NCBI GenBank assembly: GCA_029777935.1
Contig: JAKORH010000192.1
Location: 1 to 16,991 of the forward strand
Reading direction: 5' to 3'
Origin: Pseudomonadota bacterium
Lineage (GTDB): Bacteria > Pseudomonadota > Gammaproteobacteria > Burkholderiales > Burkholderiaceae
DNA: 16,991 bases
In this document: positions 9,827 through 16,991 of the stretch, one piece after another
Numbering within the stretch: the first letter of the stretch is position 1
How the letters are laid out: every line of letters begins with the position of its first letter
Position numbers and translations under genes: made by a program
Notes under the pieces: model-generated
What the model saw: the letters and a program-made list of their open reading frames with translations, nothing else
Told to the model about the DNA's origin: nothing
The model's database searches: none

Positions 9827-9854
9827 GGCCCCGGCCATCCTCGCGGCCGGCGGC
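9827..9854 (+). other. GC stem-loop before the DUF2868 gene
   Basis: CCGGCC at 9831-9836 and GGCCGG at 9845-9850 pair across an 8-nt loop, and flanking bases extend the stem imperfectly. It lies 12 nt before the ATG at 9867 with no T-tract after it. It could be a weak terminator for the preceding gene or a leader structure. Confidence 0.3.
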
Positions 9855-9866
9855 TAAGCTTGCGTC

Positions 9867-11318
9867 ATGGACGAATCCGCCGCCCGCGCCACGCTGCTGG
9901 TGCGTGCCTACGAGCGCGCGCCGTCGCCGCATTGGAACGAAGCCGACGGCGAATGGGCTTCGCAGGCGGCGGCGCACATCGGCGGCGAAGGCGCGCGCGA
10001 CGACGAGTTCATCGCGCGCCGCGCGCGGATCGCGGTCGAACGGCTCGCCGATCGCGATCCCGCGGTAGCGCCGCTGCTGCGCGCGGTGACGTGGCGGCCT
10101 TGGGTCGGAACCGCGCTGATGCTGGCAGCATTCGCTGCCGGCGTCGCCGCCGACGCGATCGGCGCTTCCGGCCGCGTGAACCTGCTCGCGCCGCCGCTGC
10201 TCGGCCTGCTGGTGTGGAACCTCGCCGTGTACGCGCTGATCGTCTGGCACGCCGTCGCGCGGCTCGTTGCGCGGTCGCCGCACGAGTTGCACCCGCTCGC
10301 GGCGGCGGTGGCGCGCGCCGCGCACGCGATCGCCGATCCGTCGTTGCGGCTCGGCGCCGGTGCCGGCGCGGCATTTCTGCTCGACTGGGCGCAAGCCGCA
10401 CGCAAGCTCGCTGCCGCGCGCGCGACGCGCGTGCTGCACGTGGCCGCGATCGCGTTCGCGCTCGGGCTGCTCGCGTCGATCTATGCGCGCGGCATCGCGT
10501 TCGAGTACCGCGCCGGCTGGCAGAGCACGTTCCTCGATGCGGCGCAGGTGCACGCGCTGCTCGCCGCGGTGCTGGGTCCGGCCGCGCGACTGACCGGCAT
10601 CGCGATTCCCGACGCGCAGACGCTCGCGCTGCTGCGCTTTCCGGAATCCAGCGGCGCCATCGCCGCGCCGTGGCTGCACCTGTATGCGGCGACAGTGGCG
10701 CTGGTGGTGCTGCTGCCGCGCCTGCTGCTGGCGCTCCTCGACCGTGCAATCGAAGCGCGTTGGGCGCGCCGCTTCCGGCTGCCGCTCGACGAAATCTACT
10801 TCCGCCGCCTGACGCGCACGTTGCGGGCGCGTGCCGAGCGCGTGCGCGTGCTGCCGTACAGCGTGCAGCTCGCGCCACAGGCCGCGCTGGCGCTGAACAC
10901 GATGCTGCGCGCGACGCTGGGGCCGAAGACGGCGGTCGAGATCGCGCCGGCGACGCAGTTCGGCGACGAGGACCTGATCGAACCGGCGCGGCTGGCGGGC
11001 GAGGCGACCGTGCTGGCGCCGCTGTATTCGCTGAACGCCACGCCGGAGCCGGAGAACCACGGCGCATTCCTCGACCGCGTGCGCGCGGCGCTCGCCGGCC
11101 CGGCCGGCGATATGCGGCTGATCGCGCTCGTCGACGAGGCGGGCTTCGCGCGCCGCTTCGGCGCGGTGCGCGCCGCCGAACGCCGCGCCGCCTGGCAGCG
11201 CCTGTTCGAGGAGCGCGGCTGCCCCGCGGCGTACGTCGATCTCGAGCAGCCCGATGCGGCCGCGGCCGAACGCGCGCTTGTCGCCGCGCTCGACGCGCGC
11301 GCCGCCGAGCCCGCATGA
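9867..11318 (+). CDS. DUF2868 domain-containing membrane protein
   Basis: A 483-residue inner-membrane protein. Hydrophobic segments lie at about 79-99, 106-130, 188-210 and 268-292, followed by a soluble C-terminal half of about 190 residues. N-terminal text WASQAAAHIGGEGARDDEFIARRARIAVERL and the TM2 motif LLGLLVWNLAVYALI match the DUF2868 family as I know it. The family is typically found in proteobacteria directly before a DUF3482 GTPase, as here: its TGA overlaps the ATG of the next gene (ATGA, 11315-11318). Coupled translation and a shared complex are therefore likely. No function has been established. The start ATG at 9867 lacks a good Shine-Dalgarno, but upstream sequence is not protein-like. 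Confidence 0.88.
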   Translation: MDESAARATLLVRAYERAPSPHWNEADGEWASQAAAHIGGEGARDDEFIARRARIAVERLADRDPAVAPLLRAVTWRPWVGTALMLAAFAAGVAADAIGASGRVNLLAPPLLGLLVWNLAVYALIVWHAVARLVARSPHELHPLAAAVARAAHAIADPSLRLGAGAGAAFLLDWAQAARKLAAARATRVLHVAAIAFALGLLASIYARGIAFEYRAGWQSTFLDAAQVHALLAAVLGPAARLTGIAIPDAQTLALLRFPESSGAIAAPWLHLYAATVALVVLLPRLLLALLDRAIEARWARRFRLPLDEIYFRRLTRTLRARAERVRVLPYSVQLAPQAALALNTMLRATLGPKTAVEIAPATQFGDEDLIEPARLAGEATVLAPLYSLNATPEPENHGAFLDRVRAALAGPAGDMRLIALVDEAGFARRFGAVRAAERRAAWQRLFEERGCPAAYVDLEQPDAAAAERALVAALDARAAEPA

Positions 11319-12784
11319 CGACGATCGCGCTGGCGCTGGTGTCGCACACCAACGCGGGCAAGACCACGCTCGCGCGCACGCTGCTCGGCCGCGACGTGGG
11401 CCGGGTGCGCGATGCGCCGCACGTGACCGAGCAGGCCGAGCTCTTCACGCTGATCGAAGCCGACGGCGACACGCTCGAGCTGTGGGACACGCCCGGCTTC
11501 GGCGACAGTGCGCGCCTGGCGCGCCGGTTCGCGGCACAGGGCAATGCGCTCGGCTGGTTCCTGAGCGAGGTCTGGGACCGCTTCCGCGACCGGCCGTTCT
11601 GGCACACGCAGCAGGCGGTGCGCGCGGTGCGCGACCATGCCGACGTGGTGCTGTACCTCGTCAACGCGGCCGAGGCGCCGCAGGACGCCGGTTACGTCGC
11701 CCCTGAGATGCGCGTGCTCGAACTGATCGGCAAGCCGGTGCTGGCGCTGGTCAACCAGCTCGGCGCGCCGCGGCCGCCGGAGGAAGAAGCCGCGCAGGTG
11801 CAGCGCTGGCGCGCGCATCTGGCGCAGTGGCGCCAGGTGCGCGGCGTGCTGGTGCTCGATGCGTTCGCGCGCTGCTGGGTGCAGGAGATCGCGCTGCTCG
11901 ACGCGGTCGCCGGCGTGTTGCCGGACGACCGGCGCGGCGCGTTCGCGAAGCTCGCCGCCGCGTGGCAGGCGCGGCGCGAGGAAACGTTCCGGCAAGCGCT
12001 GCAGGTGATCGCCGCGCGAATCGCACGCGCGGCGACCGATCGCGAAGTCGTCGGCGACGCCGGGATGCGCGGCAAGCTGCGCGAACTGGCGAAGGCGATC
12101 GGCGTGAATCGCGACGGCGAACCGGGCCCGCGCGAGTCGGCGATGCTCGCGCTCGCCGCGCGGCTGGACGCCGACGTGCGCGACGGCAACGACCGGCTGA
12201 TCGCGCTGCACGGGCTCGACGGCCATGCACGGCAGGAGATCCTGACCCGGATCGCCGAGCACTACGCGGTGCGCGAGCGCGTCAGCGAAGGCAAGGCCGC
12301 GGTGTGGGGCGGCGCGATCACCGGCGCGCTCGCGGGACTGAAGGCCGATCTAGTCACCGGCGGCCTCACGCTCGGCGGCGGGCTGCTGTTGGGCGGCGTG
12401 CTGGGCGCGCTCGGCGCCGCGGGGCTGGCGCGCGGCGTGAATCTCTTGCGCGGCACCGAGCAGACCTGGGTCGCGTGGACCGACGACGTGCTGCTCGAAC
12501 TCGCGGAGTCGTCGTTGCTCACCTACCTGTCGATCGCGCACTACGGCCGCGGCCGCGGCGAGTGGAGCGAGGGCGAGGCGCCCGCGCACTGGCAGCCGCT
12601 GGTGCGCGACGTGCTGGCCGAGTCGCGCGCCGCGTGGCTGCAGGCGCTGGCGGAGCGGAAAGAAATCGATATGCAGGCGCTGGCCGCGAGCCTCGCGCCG
12701 CTCGCCGAACGCGGCGCGCGCGCGGTGCTCGCGCGGCTGTATCCGCAGCAGATGCAACGCCCGCGCGAGAGCGAGCGCACGTAG
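11315..12784 (+). CDS. DUF3482 GTPase-like protein
   Basis: A 489-residue protein with an N-terminal Era/TrmE-type G domain and a C-terminal DUF3482 region. The P-loop is SHTNAGKTT (10-18), the switch-II DxxG is DTPG (58-61), and the base-recognition motif that is usually NKxD reads NQLG (147-150). WFLSEVWDRFRDRPFW (81-96) is typical of this family. A glycine-rich hydrophobic stretch near 330-375 (GGAITGALAGLK, GGLTLGGGLLLGGVLGALGAAGLARG) resembles a membrane-inserting glycine-zipper segment. The gene overlaps the DUF2868 stop by 4 nt, so the products are probably made together and may act at the inner membrane. Cellular role is unknown. It converges on mnmC with only 12 bp between stop codons. 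Confidence 0.9.
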   Translation: MTTIALALVSHTNAGKTTLARTLLGRDVGRVRDAPHVTEQAELFTLIEADGDTLELWDTPGFGDSARLARRFAAQGNALGWFLSEVWDRFRDRPFWHTQQAVRAVRDHADVVLYLVNAAEAPQDAGYVAPEMRVLELIGKPVLALVNQLGAPRPPEEEAAQVQRWRAHLAQWRQVRGVLVLDAFARCWVQEIALLDAVAGVLPDDRRGAFAKLAAAWQARREETFRQALQVIAARIARAATDREVVGDAGMRGKLRELAKAIGVNRDGEPGPRESAMLALAARLDADVRDGNDRLIALHGLDGHARQEILTRIAEHYAVRERVSEGKAAVWGGAITGALAGLKADLVTGGLTLGGGLLLGGVLGALGAAGLARGVNLLRGTEQTWVAWTDDVLLELAESSLLTYLSIAHYGRGRGEWSEGEAPAHWQPLVRDVLAESRAAWLQALAERKEIDMQALAASLAPLAERGARAVLARLYPQQMQRPRESERT

Positions 12785-12796
12785 CGCGGCCTCCAA

Positions 12797-14737
12797 TCAC
12801 AGCGAGCCGCGCCGCAGCGCGCGCAGCAGCCCGCGCGCCGGATCGATCGCGTCACCCAGATCGCGCTCGATCGGCTCGGGTTCGCCTTCGATCTGTGCCG
12901 CGATGCGCTCGGCCGCCAGCGCTGCCAGGGACAGCCCGCGCGAGCCGAGCGCGTAGCTCGCGAACAATCCGGGCTGGCGCGGCAGGTCGCGCGGATGCGC
13001 GCCGCGCAGGCGCGCTGCCGTCGAGTGAAGCGCCGGCCCATCGGCGACCGCGCCCGCGCACGGGAGGTGGTCGCGCGCGACGCAGCGCAGCTCATCGAAT
13101 CCGCCGATGGCTTTCGCCTGCGGCGGCACGGCAAGCAGGCGCGGCAGTCGCGCCAGGTTGCCCGCCTGTGCGCGGGCGTCGTCGAGTGCGCTGATCTTCT
13201 CGTCGCCCGGCATCGGTGTCTCGTAGGTGGCGCCGACGCCGGCCCAGCCGTCGGGACCGCGCACCAGATAACCGTCGCCGGTGAGTCCGGCGCGCAGCGA
13301 TGCCAGCGCGGACGATTCGATCTGCGTGATCCGGCCGCGCACCGGCACGGCCGTCGTCGCCTCGCGCAGCAGCCGCGGCGCGTCGAGTGCACTGGCCACC
13401 ACGACGACCGGCGCCGATCCGAGCGCGCGCCCGTCGGCTGCGCGCGCCACCCAGGCGTCGCCGTCGCGCTCGAGGCGATCGACCGGGCGGCCGCAGCGCA
13501 GTGTGATCGATGCCGGTGCGAGCGCCTGTGCACACCAGGCCGCCGCCGACACGAGCGCGCCGTCGCCGAACCACCATCCGCCGTGCAACGGGCGAACGCC
13601 GACGCGGCGCTCGGCCTCGTCGGCATCGATCCAGCGTGCGAACTGCGGCGGCAGGCCGCCGCGATCCTGCACAGCCGCCCACGCAGCGGCTTGCGCCGCG
13701 TCGCGCGCCTGCCGAAATACGCCGCACGGCTGCCACAGCACGCGCTCGCCGCAGCCGCCGACGGCCAGCGTCGACAGTGCGTGTCGACTGGCGAAGAATC
13801 CGGCGCGCGTCAGCCGCGCCAGCACGCTGTCGTCAGCCGTGATCTGCGGATACATCAGGCCCCACGGCAGCGCCGACGCACGCGCTGCCGGCGCGCGCTC
13901 GCGCTCGAGCACGTGCACGTGCCAGCCGCGGCGCGCCAGCGAATGCGCGACGTTCGCGCCCGCCAGCCCGGCGCCGATCACGATCGCGCTGCGCTCGCCG
14001 CGATACGCGGACGGCGGTTCGTGCCGCCGCACACGCCAGCGCGGCGCGTAGCGGCCCGCCAGCATCTGCCGCTTGCGGCCGAAGCCGGCGCGCAGTTCGA
14101 GTTCGAAGCCAGCCTCCGCGAGCGCATCGCGCACCGCGCGCGCCGTGCACCACGTCGCGAGCGTCGCGCCGGGGCGCGCGAGCCGCGCGATCGCCTTCAG
14201 CAGCGCCGGCGCCCACATGTCCGGATTGCGATCGGGCGCGAAGCCGTCCAGAAAAAGCGCATCGGCGCCGCACGCAAGCCGCGGCACGACTTCGCCCGCG
14301 TCGCCGAACGCGAGCGTCAGCACCAGAGCGCCGTCCTCGAACTCGCGCCGGTGCAGCCCCGGCAACGGCACAGGCCATGCTGCCGCCAGTTCCTGCGCGA
14401 GCGGCGCGTGCTCCGCCCGCGCCAGCGAGCGCATCTGCTCCGCGGCCACCGGATGCGCTTCGACCGATACGTAATGCAGCCGCCGCGGCCGCGCGGGATC
14501 GGCGCGCCACGCGTGCCACGTCGCGAGGAAATTCGCGCCGAGGCCGAAGCCGGTCTCGAAGATCACGAACTGATCCAATGTCGCCCAGCGCGCGGGCAGA
14601 TCGTTGCCGCCGAGGAAGACGTGCCGCGCCTGCCCGAGCGCACCGTCGCGGCTCGCGTACACGTCGCCGTAGCGCGCGGAGAAGATCGCGCCGTCGCCGG
14701 TGGCGGCGAGATCGGCCGGGGTCAGGGTGCGCAGCAT
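12797..14737 (-). CDS. mnmC: Bifunctional tRNA 5-methylaminomethyl-2-thiouridine biosynthesis protein MnmC
   Basis: Makes the last two steps of mnm5(s2)U at the wobble position of certain tRNAs. The FAD domain removes the carboxymethyl group from cmnm5U to give nm5U, and the methyltransferase domain converts that to mnm5U with SAM. The 646-residue protein is close in length to the 668-residue E. coli enzyme. The N-terminal methyltransferase has ETGFGLGANF (61-70, SAM site), FLDGFAPDRNPDMW (162-175) and GFGRKRQMLAGRY (218-230). The C-terminal oxidoreductase starts with AIVIGAGLAGANVAHSLARRGWHVHVLERE (251-280), containing the GxGxxG dinucleotide site, then PWGLMYPQITADD. The start is the ATG at 14737-14735 (MLRTLTPADL); the open frame continues upstream but no longer looks like MnmC. 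No strong Shine-Dalgarno is seen. It diverges from the sigma factor gene across 107 bp. Confidence 0.96.
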   Translation of the reverse strand: MLRTLTPADLAATGDGAIFSARYGDVYASRDGALGQARHVFLGGNDLPARWATLDQFVIFETGFGLGANFLATWHAWRADPARPRRLHYVSVEAHPVAAEQMRSLARAEHAPLAQELAAAWPVPLPGLHRREFEDGALVLTLAFGDAGEVVPRLACGADALFLDGFAPDRNPDMWAPALLKAIARLARPGATLATWCTARAVRDALAEAGFELELRAGFGRKRQMLAGRYAPRWRVRRHEPPSAYRGERSAIVIGAGLAGANVAHSLARRGWHVHVLERERAPAARASALPWGLMYPQITADDSVLARLTRAGFFASRHALSTLAVGGCGERVLWQPCGVFRQARDAAQAAAWAAVQDRGGLPPQFARWIDADEAERRVGVRPLHGGWWFGDGALVSAAAWCAQALAPASITLRCGRPVDRLERDGDAWVARAADGRALGSAPVVVVASALDAPRLLREATTAVPVRGRITQIESSALASLRAGLTGDGYLVRGPDGWAGVGATYETPMPGDEKISALDDARAQAGNLARLPRLLAVPPQAKAIGGFDELRCVARDHLPCAGAVADGPALHSTAARLRGAHPRDLPRQPGLFASYALGSRGLSLAALAAERIAAQIEGEPEPIERDLGDAIDPARGLLRALRRGSL

Positions 14738-14844
14738 CGGCCGCGAATTTACGCTGCCGCTTGACCGCGCATGAGGCGCGCTCCTAACGTGGCGGCGACA
14801 GGCATGCGGCGAACCTTCTGCTCCGCCATTGCATCCTGCATCCG

Positions 14845-15798
14845 ATGAGACTCCGGCCTGGCCGATTCGACGAACGCGAACTGCTGGCGCGCGCGCAGGC
14901 AGGCGACGCGGCGTGCCTGGCGGCGGCGTTCGAGCGCTGGCGGCCGCGGCTGCTGGCGGCGGCGCTGCGGCTGCTCGCCGACCGCGCCGAAGCACAGGAT
15001 GCCGTGCAGGAGACGTTCCTGATCGCGCTCGCGCACCTGCCCGAATTGCGCGAGCAGCCCGCGTTCGGCGGCTGGCTGCTGGCGATCGTGCGCAATCATT
15101 GCCTGCAGCAGCTGCGCAGCCGGAGGCACGAGGAACGGGTCGAGGACATCGCGGAGGACGCGCTGATCGATCACGGCATCGAGCAGCGGCTCGACGCACA
15201 TGCGCTGCGCGACTGGATCTTCGGCACGATCGGCGCGCTGCCGGAGCCGTTCAGGCTCGCCGCGCTGCTGCGCTACTTCGGCAGCTACACGTCCTATGCG
15301 GAAATCGCCGCGATCCTCGACGTTCCGGTCGGCACCGTGAGGAGCCGCCTGGCGCAGGTCAAGCAGCGGCTCGCCGAGGCGATGCTGGCGCAAGCCGGCC
15401 TGCCAGATCGCGAAGACGACGCAGTCGCCGCGCGGCTGGCCGAATACACCGACAGCATCGCGGGACTCGAATGGCAGCGCCGGCAACGGCTGCTCGCGCG
15501 CTGCGACGAGGACATCACGCTGGTGTGGACGCACGCCGGGCACGCGCCTATGCGGCTGCGCGGTCGCCGCCACCTCGAAGACGATCTGCGGGACGACCTC
15601 GAGCACGGCGTGCGCTACGGGCTGGCGCGCGCTCTCGGCGATGCGCGTGTGAGCGTGTTCGAGACCGAGTTCCACAACGACCCTCAGTTCCCGGACCATT
15701 GCCCGCCCGGCGCCACGCTGCTGATGGTGCACGAGGGCAGCCGCATCGCGCGCATCCACGTCTACCTGTCGCCGCGGCCGCCGCGACAGGAGGAATGA
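14845..15798 (+). CDS. ECF-type RNA polymerase sigma factor with SnoaL-like C-terminal domain
   Basis: A 317-residue protein, longer than a classic ECF sigma factor (about 180-200). Region 2 covers about 10-92, with DAVQETFLIAL (52-62) as the core-binding segment. Region 4 covers about 120-180, with the helix-turn-helix YAEIAAILDVPVGTVRSRLAQVKQRL (151-176). After a linker, residues about 195-312 look like a SnoaL/NTF2-like domain (ARLAEYTDSIAG, HNDPQFPDHCPPGATLLMVHEGSRIARIHVYLSP). In ECF groups with such extensions (for example ECF41, ECF56) the C-terminal domain regulates activity. No anti-sigma gene is adjacent, which fits a self-contained regulatory mode. The WLPEP motif typical of ECF41 is not seen, so the group is uncertain. 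The ATG at 14845 has no obvious Shine-Dalgarno. Its stop is 3 bp from the stop of the convergent CHRD gene. Confidence 0.88.
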   Translation: MRLRPGRFDERELLARAQAGDAACLAAAFERWRPRLLAAALRLLADRAEAQDAVQETFLIALAHLPELREQPAFGGWLLAIVRNHCLQQLRSRRHEERVEDIAEDALIDHGIEQRLDAHALRDWIFGTIGALPEPFRLAALLRYFGSYTSYAEIAAILDVPVGTVRSRLAQVKQRLAEAMLAQAGLPDREDDAVAARLAEYTDSIAGLEWQRRQRLLARCDEDITLVWTHAGHAPMRLRGRRHLEDDLRDDLEHGVRYGLARALGDARVSVFETEFHNDPQFPDHCPPGATLLMVHEGSRIARIHVYLSPRPPRQEE

Positions 15799-15801
15799 AC
15801 T

Positions 15802-16218
15802 CTACTTCAACTGCGCGCGGATCTCGCCGGCGGGATGCGCGGCGCTGTGCACGTTGAAGTACAGGTCGCCGGCCTTGAACGCCTTCATCTGCTCGGCGTT
15901 GAGCCTGGCGCCGGCAGGCGCCTTGAAGGCGTCGCCTTCCTTGACGAACGGAATCGCGACCGGCCCGTTCTTGCCGGCCGCGCCGGTGTGGATGTGCGCC
16001 GCCGTGGCCTGGATGCCCTTCGTCGTGACGCTGCCCGTCACCGCGCCGTCGTCGGCGATCGAGATCGTGCCGCCGCCGGTGGCTGATGTCTGCACGGGCG
16101 GGACCTCGTTGGCGCCCGACAGCGTGATCTTCACGTCCGTGCCGTATGCCGCACCGCTCGCCAGCGCGCCGAGCGCGAGCAGCGTTGCGGCCAGCATCGA
16201 TCTCTTCGTAGCGTTCAT
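15802..16218 (-). CDS. Secreted CHRD-domain protein
   Basis: A 138-residue exported protein. Residues 1-26 form a Sec signal peptide (MNATKRSM, then LAATLLALGALASGAAYG) with probable cleavage after AAYG. The mature part is one CHRD domain: VKITLSGANEVPPVQTSATGGGTISI (29-54), ATAAHIHTGAAGKNGPVAIPF (71-91), and the C-terminal LYFNVHSAAHPAGEIRAQLK (119-138). The HIH and NVH...HPAGEIR motifs are characteristic. CHRD domains were named from chordin; the function of bacterial single-domain versions is not settled. The ATG at 16218-16216 is supported by a good GGAGA Shine-Dalgarno; an in-frame ATG at 16278 is not used in my view because it would put the signal peptide inside the protein. It diverges from the fatty-acid hydroxylase gene. 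Confidence 0.92.
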   Translation of the reverse strand: MNATKRSMLAATLLALGALASGAAYGTDVKITLSGANEVPPVQTSATGGGTISIADDGAVTGSVTTKGIQATAAHIHTGAAGKNGPVAIPFVKEGDAFKAPAGARLNAEQMKAFKAGDLYFNVHSAAHPAGEIRAQLK

Positions 16219-16223
16219 GTCGT

Positions 16224-16228
16224 TCTCC
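16224..16228 (-). promoter_or_regulatory. Shine-Dalgarno of the CHRD gene
   Basis: GGAGA on the minus strand, 5 nt before the ATG at 16218. It decides the start in favour of the 138-residue form with an N-terminal signal peptide. Confidence 0.75.
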
Positions 16229-16305
16229 CAGGCGAACACAAGCGCGCTCCGGCGTGGGGCGGCGCATACGGTCGTCATCGATTGACCGCGCCGGCGCGCG
16301 CTGGT

Positions 16306-16330
16306 TGCTCCCGCGCAGGCGGGAATCCGG
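16306..16330. repeat. Solitary degenerate hairpin repeat
   Basis: A single arm of the same kind as at 1037-1109: stem CCCGC/GCGGG with loop GCAG, followed by AATCCGG in place of AATCCAG. No inverted partner is visible nearby. It lies in the 229-bp region between the divergent CHRD and fatty-acid hydroxylase genes. Confidence 0.6.
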
Positions 16331-16447
16331 CGCGCCCTCTACGTAGATCTCCAGACTGCCCGCCGCCCCGGCCGCGAACTTCTTCCGCCGCCGCTGCATC
16401 CTGAGTTCGATCCGCCGCATAGCGGCAATGCACATGGAGGAATACGA

Positions 16448-16991
16448 ATGAGCGCAGAAGACTTCATCGGGCTGCTGGTGCCGGCAACATTCTTCGGCAT
16501 GTGGGCGATCGAGGCGAAGTGGCCGGCGCGGAGATTTCCGCATCCCGGGGGCCGGCGCCGGCTCGCCATCGGCTTCTTCGTCCTGATGGCGACGATCACG
16601 ACGCTGGTGCCGCTGGCGCTGCCGGCCGACTGGCTGGCGCGCCACCGCCTGCTCAATGGCAGCGGGCTGGGCGTCGCGGGCGGCGCGATCGTCGGCTACA
16701 TCGTGCTGTCGTTCGTCAGTTACCTGTGGCACCGGAACGCGCACCGCTTTGGCTTGATGTGGCGGCTGTTCCACCAGATACACCACAGCCCGCGGTACGT
16801 CGACATGTCGGGCTCGATGATCTTCCACCCGACCGAGATGATCGCGTTCTCCGTGCTCACGGTCGTCACGACGACGCTGGCGCTCGGCCTCGATCCGCTC
16901 GCCGCCGCGCTGACCGGCTACATCGCCGCCTTCTACAGCATGTTCCAGCACTGGAACATCCGCACGCCGCGCTGGCTCGGCTACGTCATCC
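16448..16991 (+). CDS. Fatty acid hydroxylase / sterol desaturase family membrane protein, 5' part
   Basis: The first 181 codons of a di-iron membrane oxygenase; the gene runs off the right edge. Two of the family's histidine clusters are present: HRNAH (95-99, HxxxH) and HQIHH (109-113, HxxHH), with His127 in FHPTEM and His168 in MFQHWN also typical. The third cluster (HxxHH-like) would lie beyond the window. Hydrophobic segments at about 6-22, 39-60, 76-94 and 131-165 fit an integral membrane protein. The ATG at 16448 has an excellent GGAGG at 16436-16440 with a 7-nt spacer. Members hydroxylate or desaturate sterols, fatty acids, carotenoids or ether lipids; the substrate cannot be told from this part. 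Codon use fits the neighbours. Confidence 0.92.
   Translation, partial: MSAEDFIGLLVPATFFGMWAIEAKWPARRFPHPGGRRRLAIGFFVLMATITTLVPLALPADWLARHRLLNGSGLGVAGGAIVGYIVLSFVSYLWHRNAHRFGLMWRLFHQIHHSPRYVDMSGSMIFHPTEMIAFSVLTVVTTTLALGLDPLAAALTGYIAAFYSMFQHWNIRTPRWLGYVI

Noticed and set aside
9860..11314. An upstream extension of the DUF3482 protein to a 974-residue product
   Set aside because: This part is an out-of-frame reading of the DUF2868 gene and consists mainly of Arg and Ala. The G domain starts at the ATG at 11315.

Overview
The window is very GC-rich, with dense GCGC/CGCG codon use and long spurious open frames antisense to real genes. Gene content (a GlgE-pathway cluster, a DUF2868/DUF3482 pair, a bifunctional MnmC, a TusE/DsrC-like protein) suggests a proteobacterium, most likely a betaproteobacterium such as a member of Burkholderiales. 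This placement rests on gene families only. No rRNA, tRNA, CRISPR array, transposase or phage gene was seen.

Left part (1-5467): a minus-strand run in transcription order glgB, glgE, treS. The treS gene continues past the left edge. Together these encode the GlgE route of alpha-glucan synthesis from trehalose: TreS interconverts trehalose and maltose, a maltokinase (not in the window) makes maltose 1-phosphate, GlgE transfers maltosyl units to a glucan, and GlgB adds branches. All three proteins keep their GH13 catalytic residues. Each of the three gene starts has a paired hairpin repeat about 20-25 nt upstream, and the glgE start sits in a 20-bp tandem duplication. A transaldolase gene (5468-6571) diverges from glgB.

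Middle part (6572-9866): three genes whose base composition looks less extreme than that of their flanks. They are a DsrC/TusE-like protein lacking the C-terminal active-site cysteine (minus), a 660-residue NHL-repeat lipoprotein, and a 101-residue DUF3303-like protein. A 336-bp stretch without a convincing gene lies between the last two. This part looks accessory.

Right part (9867-16991): a translationally coupled DUF2868 membrane protein and DUF3482 GTPase-like protein (4-nt overlap), converging on mnmC (tRNA wobble-uridine modification). Next come an ECF-type sigma factor with a SnoaL-like C-terminal domain, a secreted CHRD-domain protein convergent with it, and the first 181 codons of a membrane fatty-acid hydroxylase/sterol desaturase that runs off the right edge.

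I did not find a clearly new multi-gene system. The most distinctive signals are the regular placement of hairpin repeats in the glg cluster, the duplicated glgE start, and the cysteine-less DsrC-like protein.
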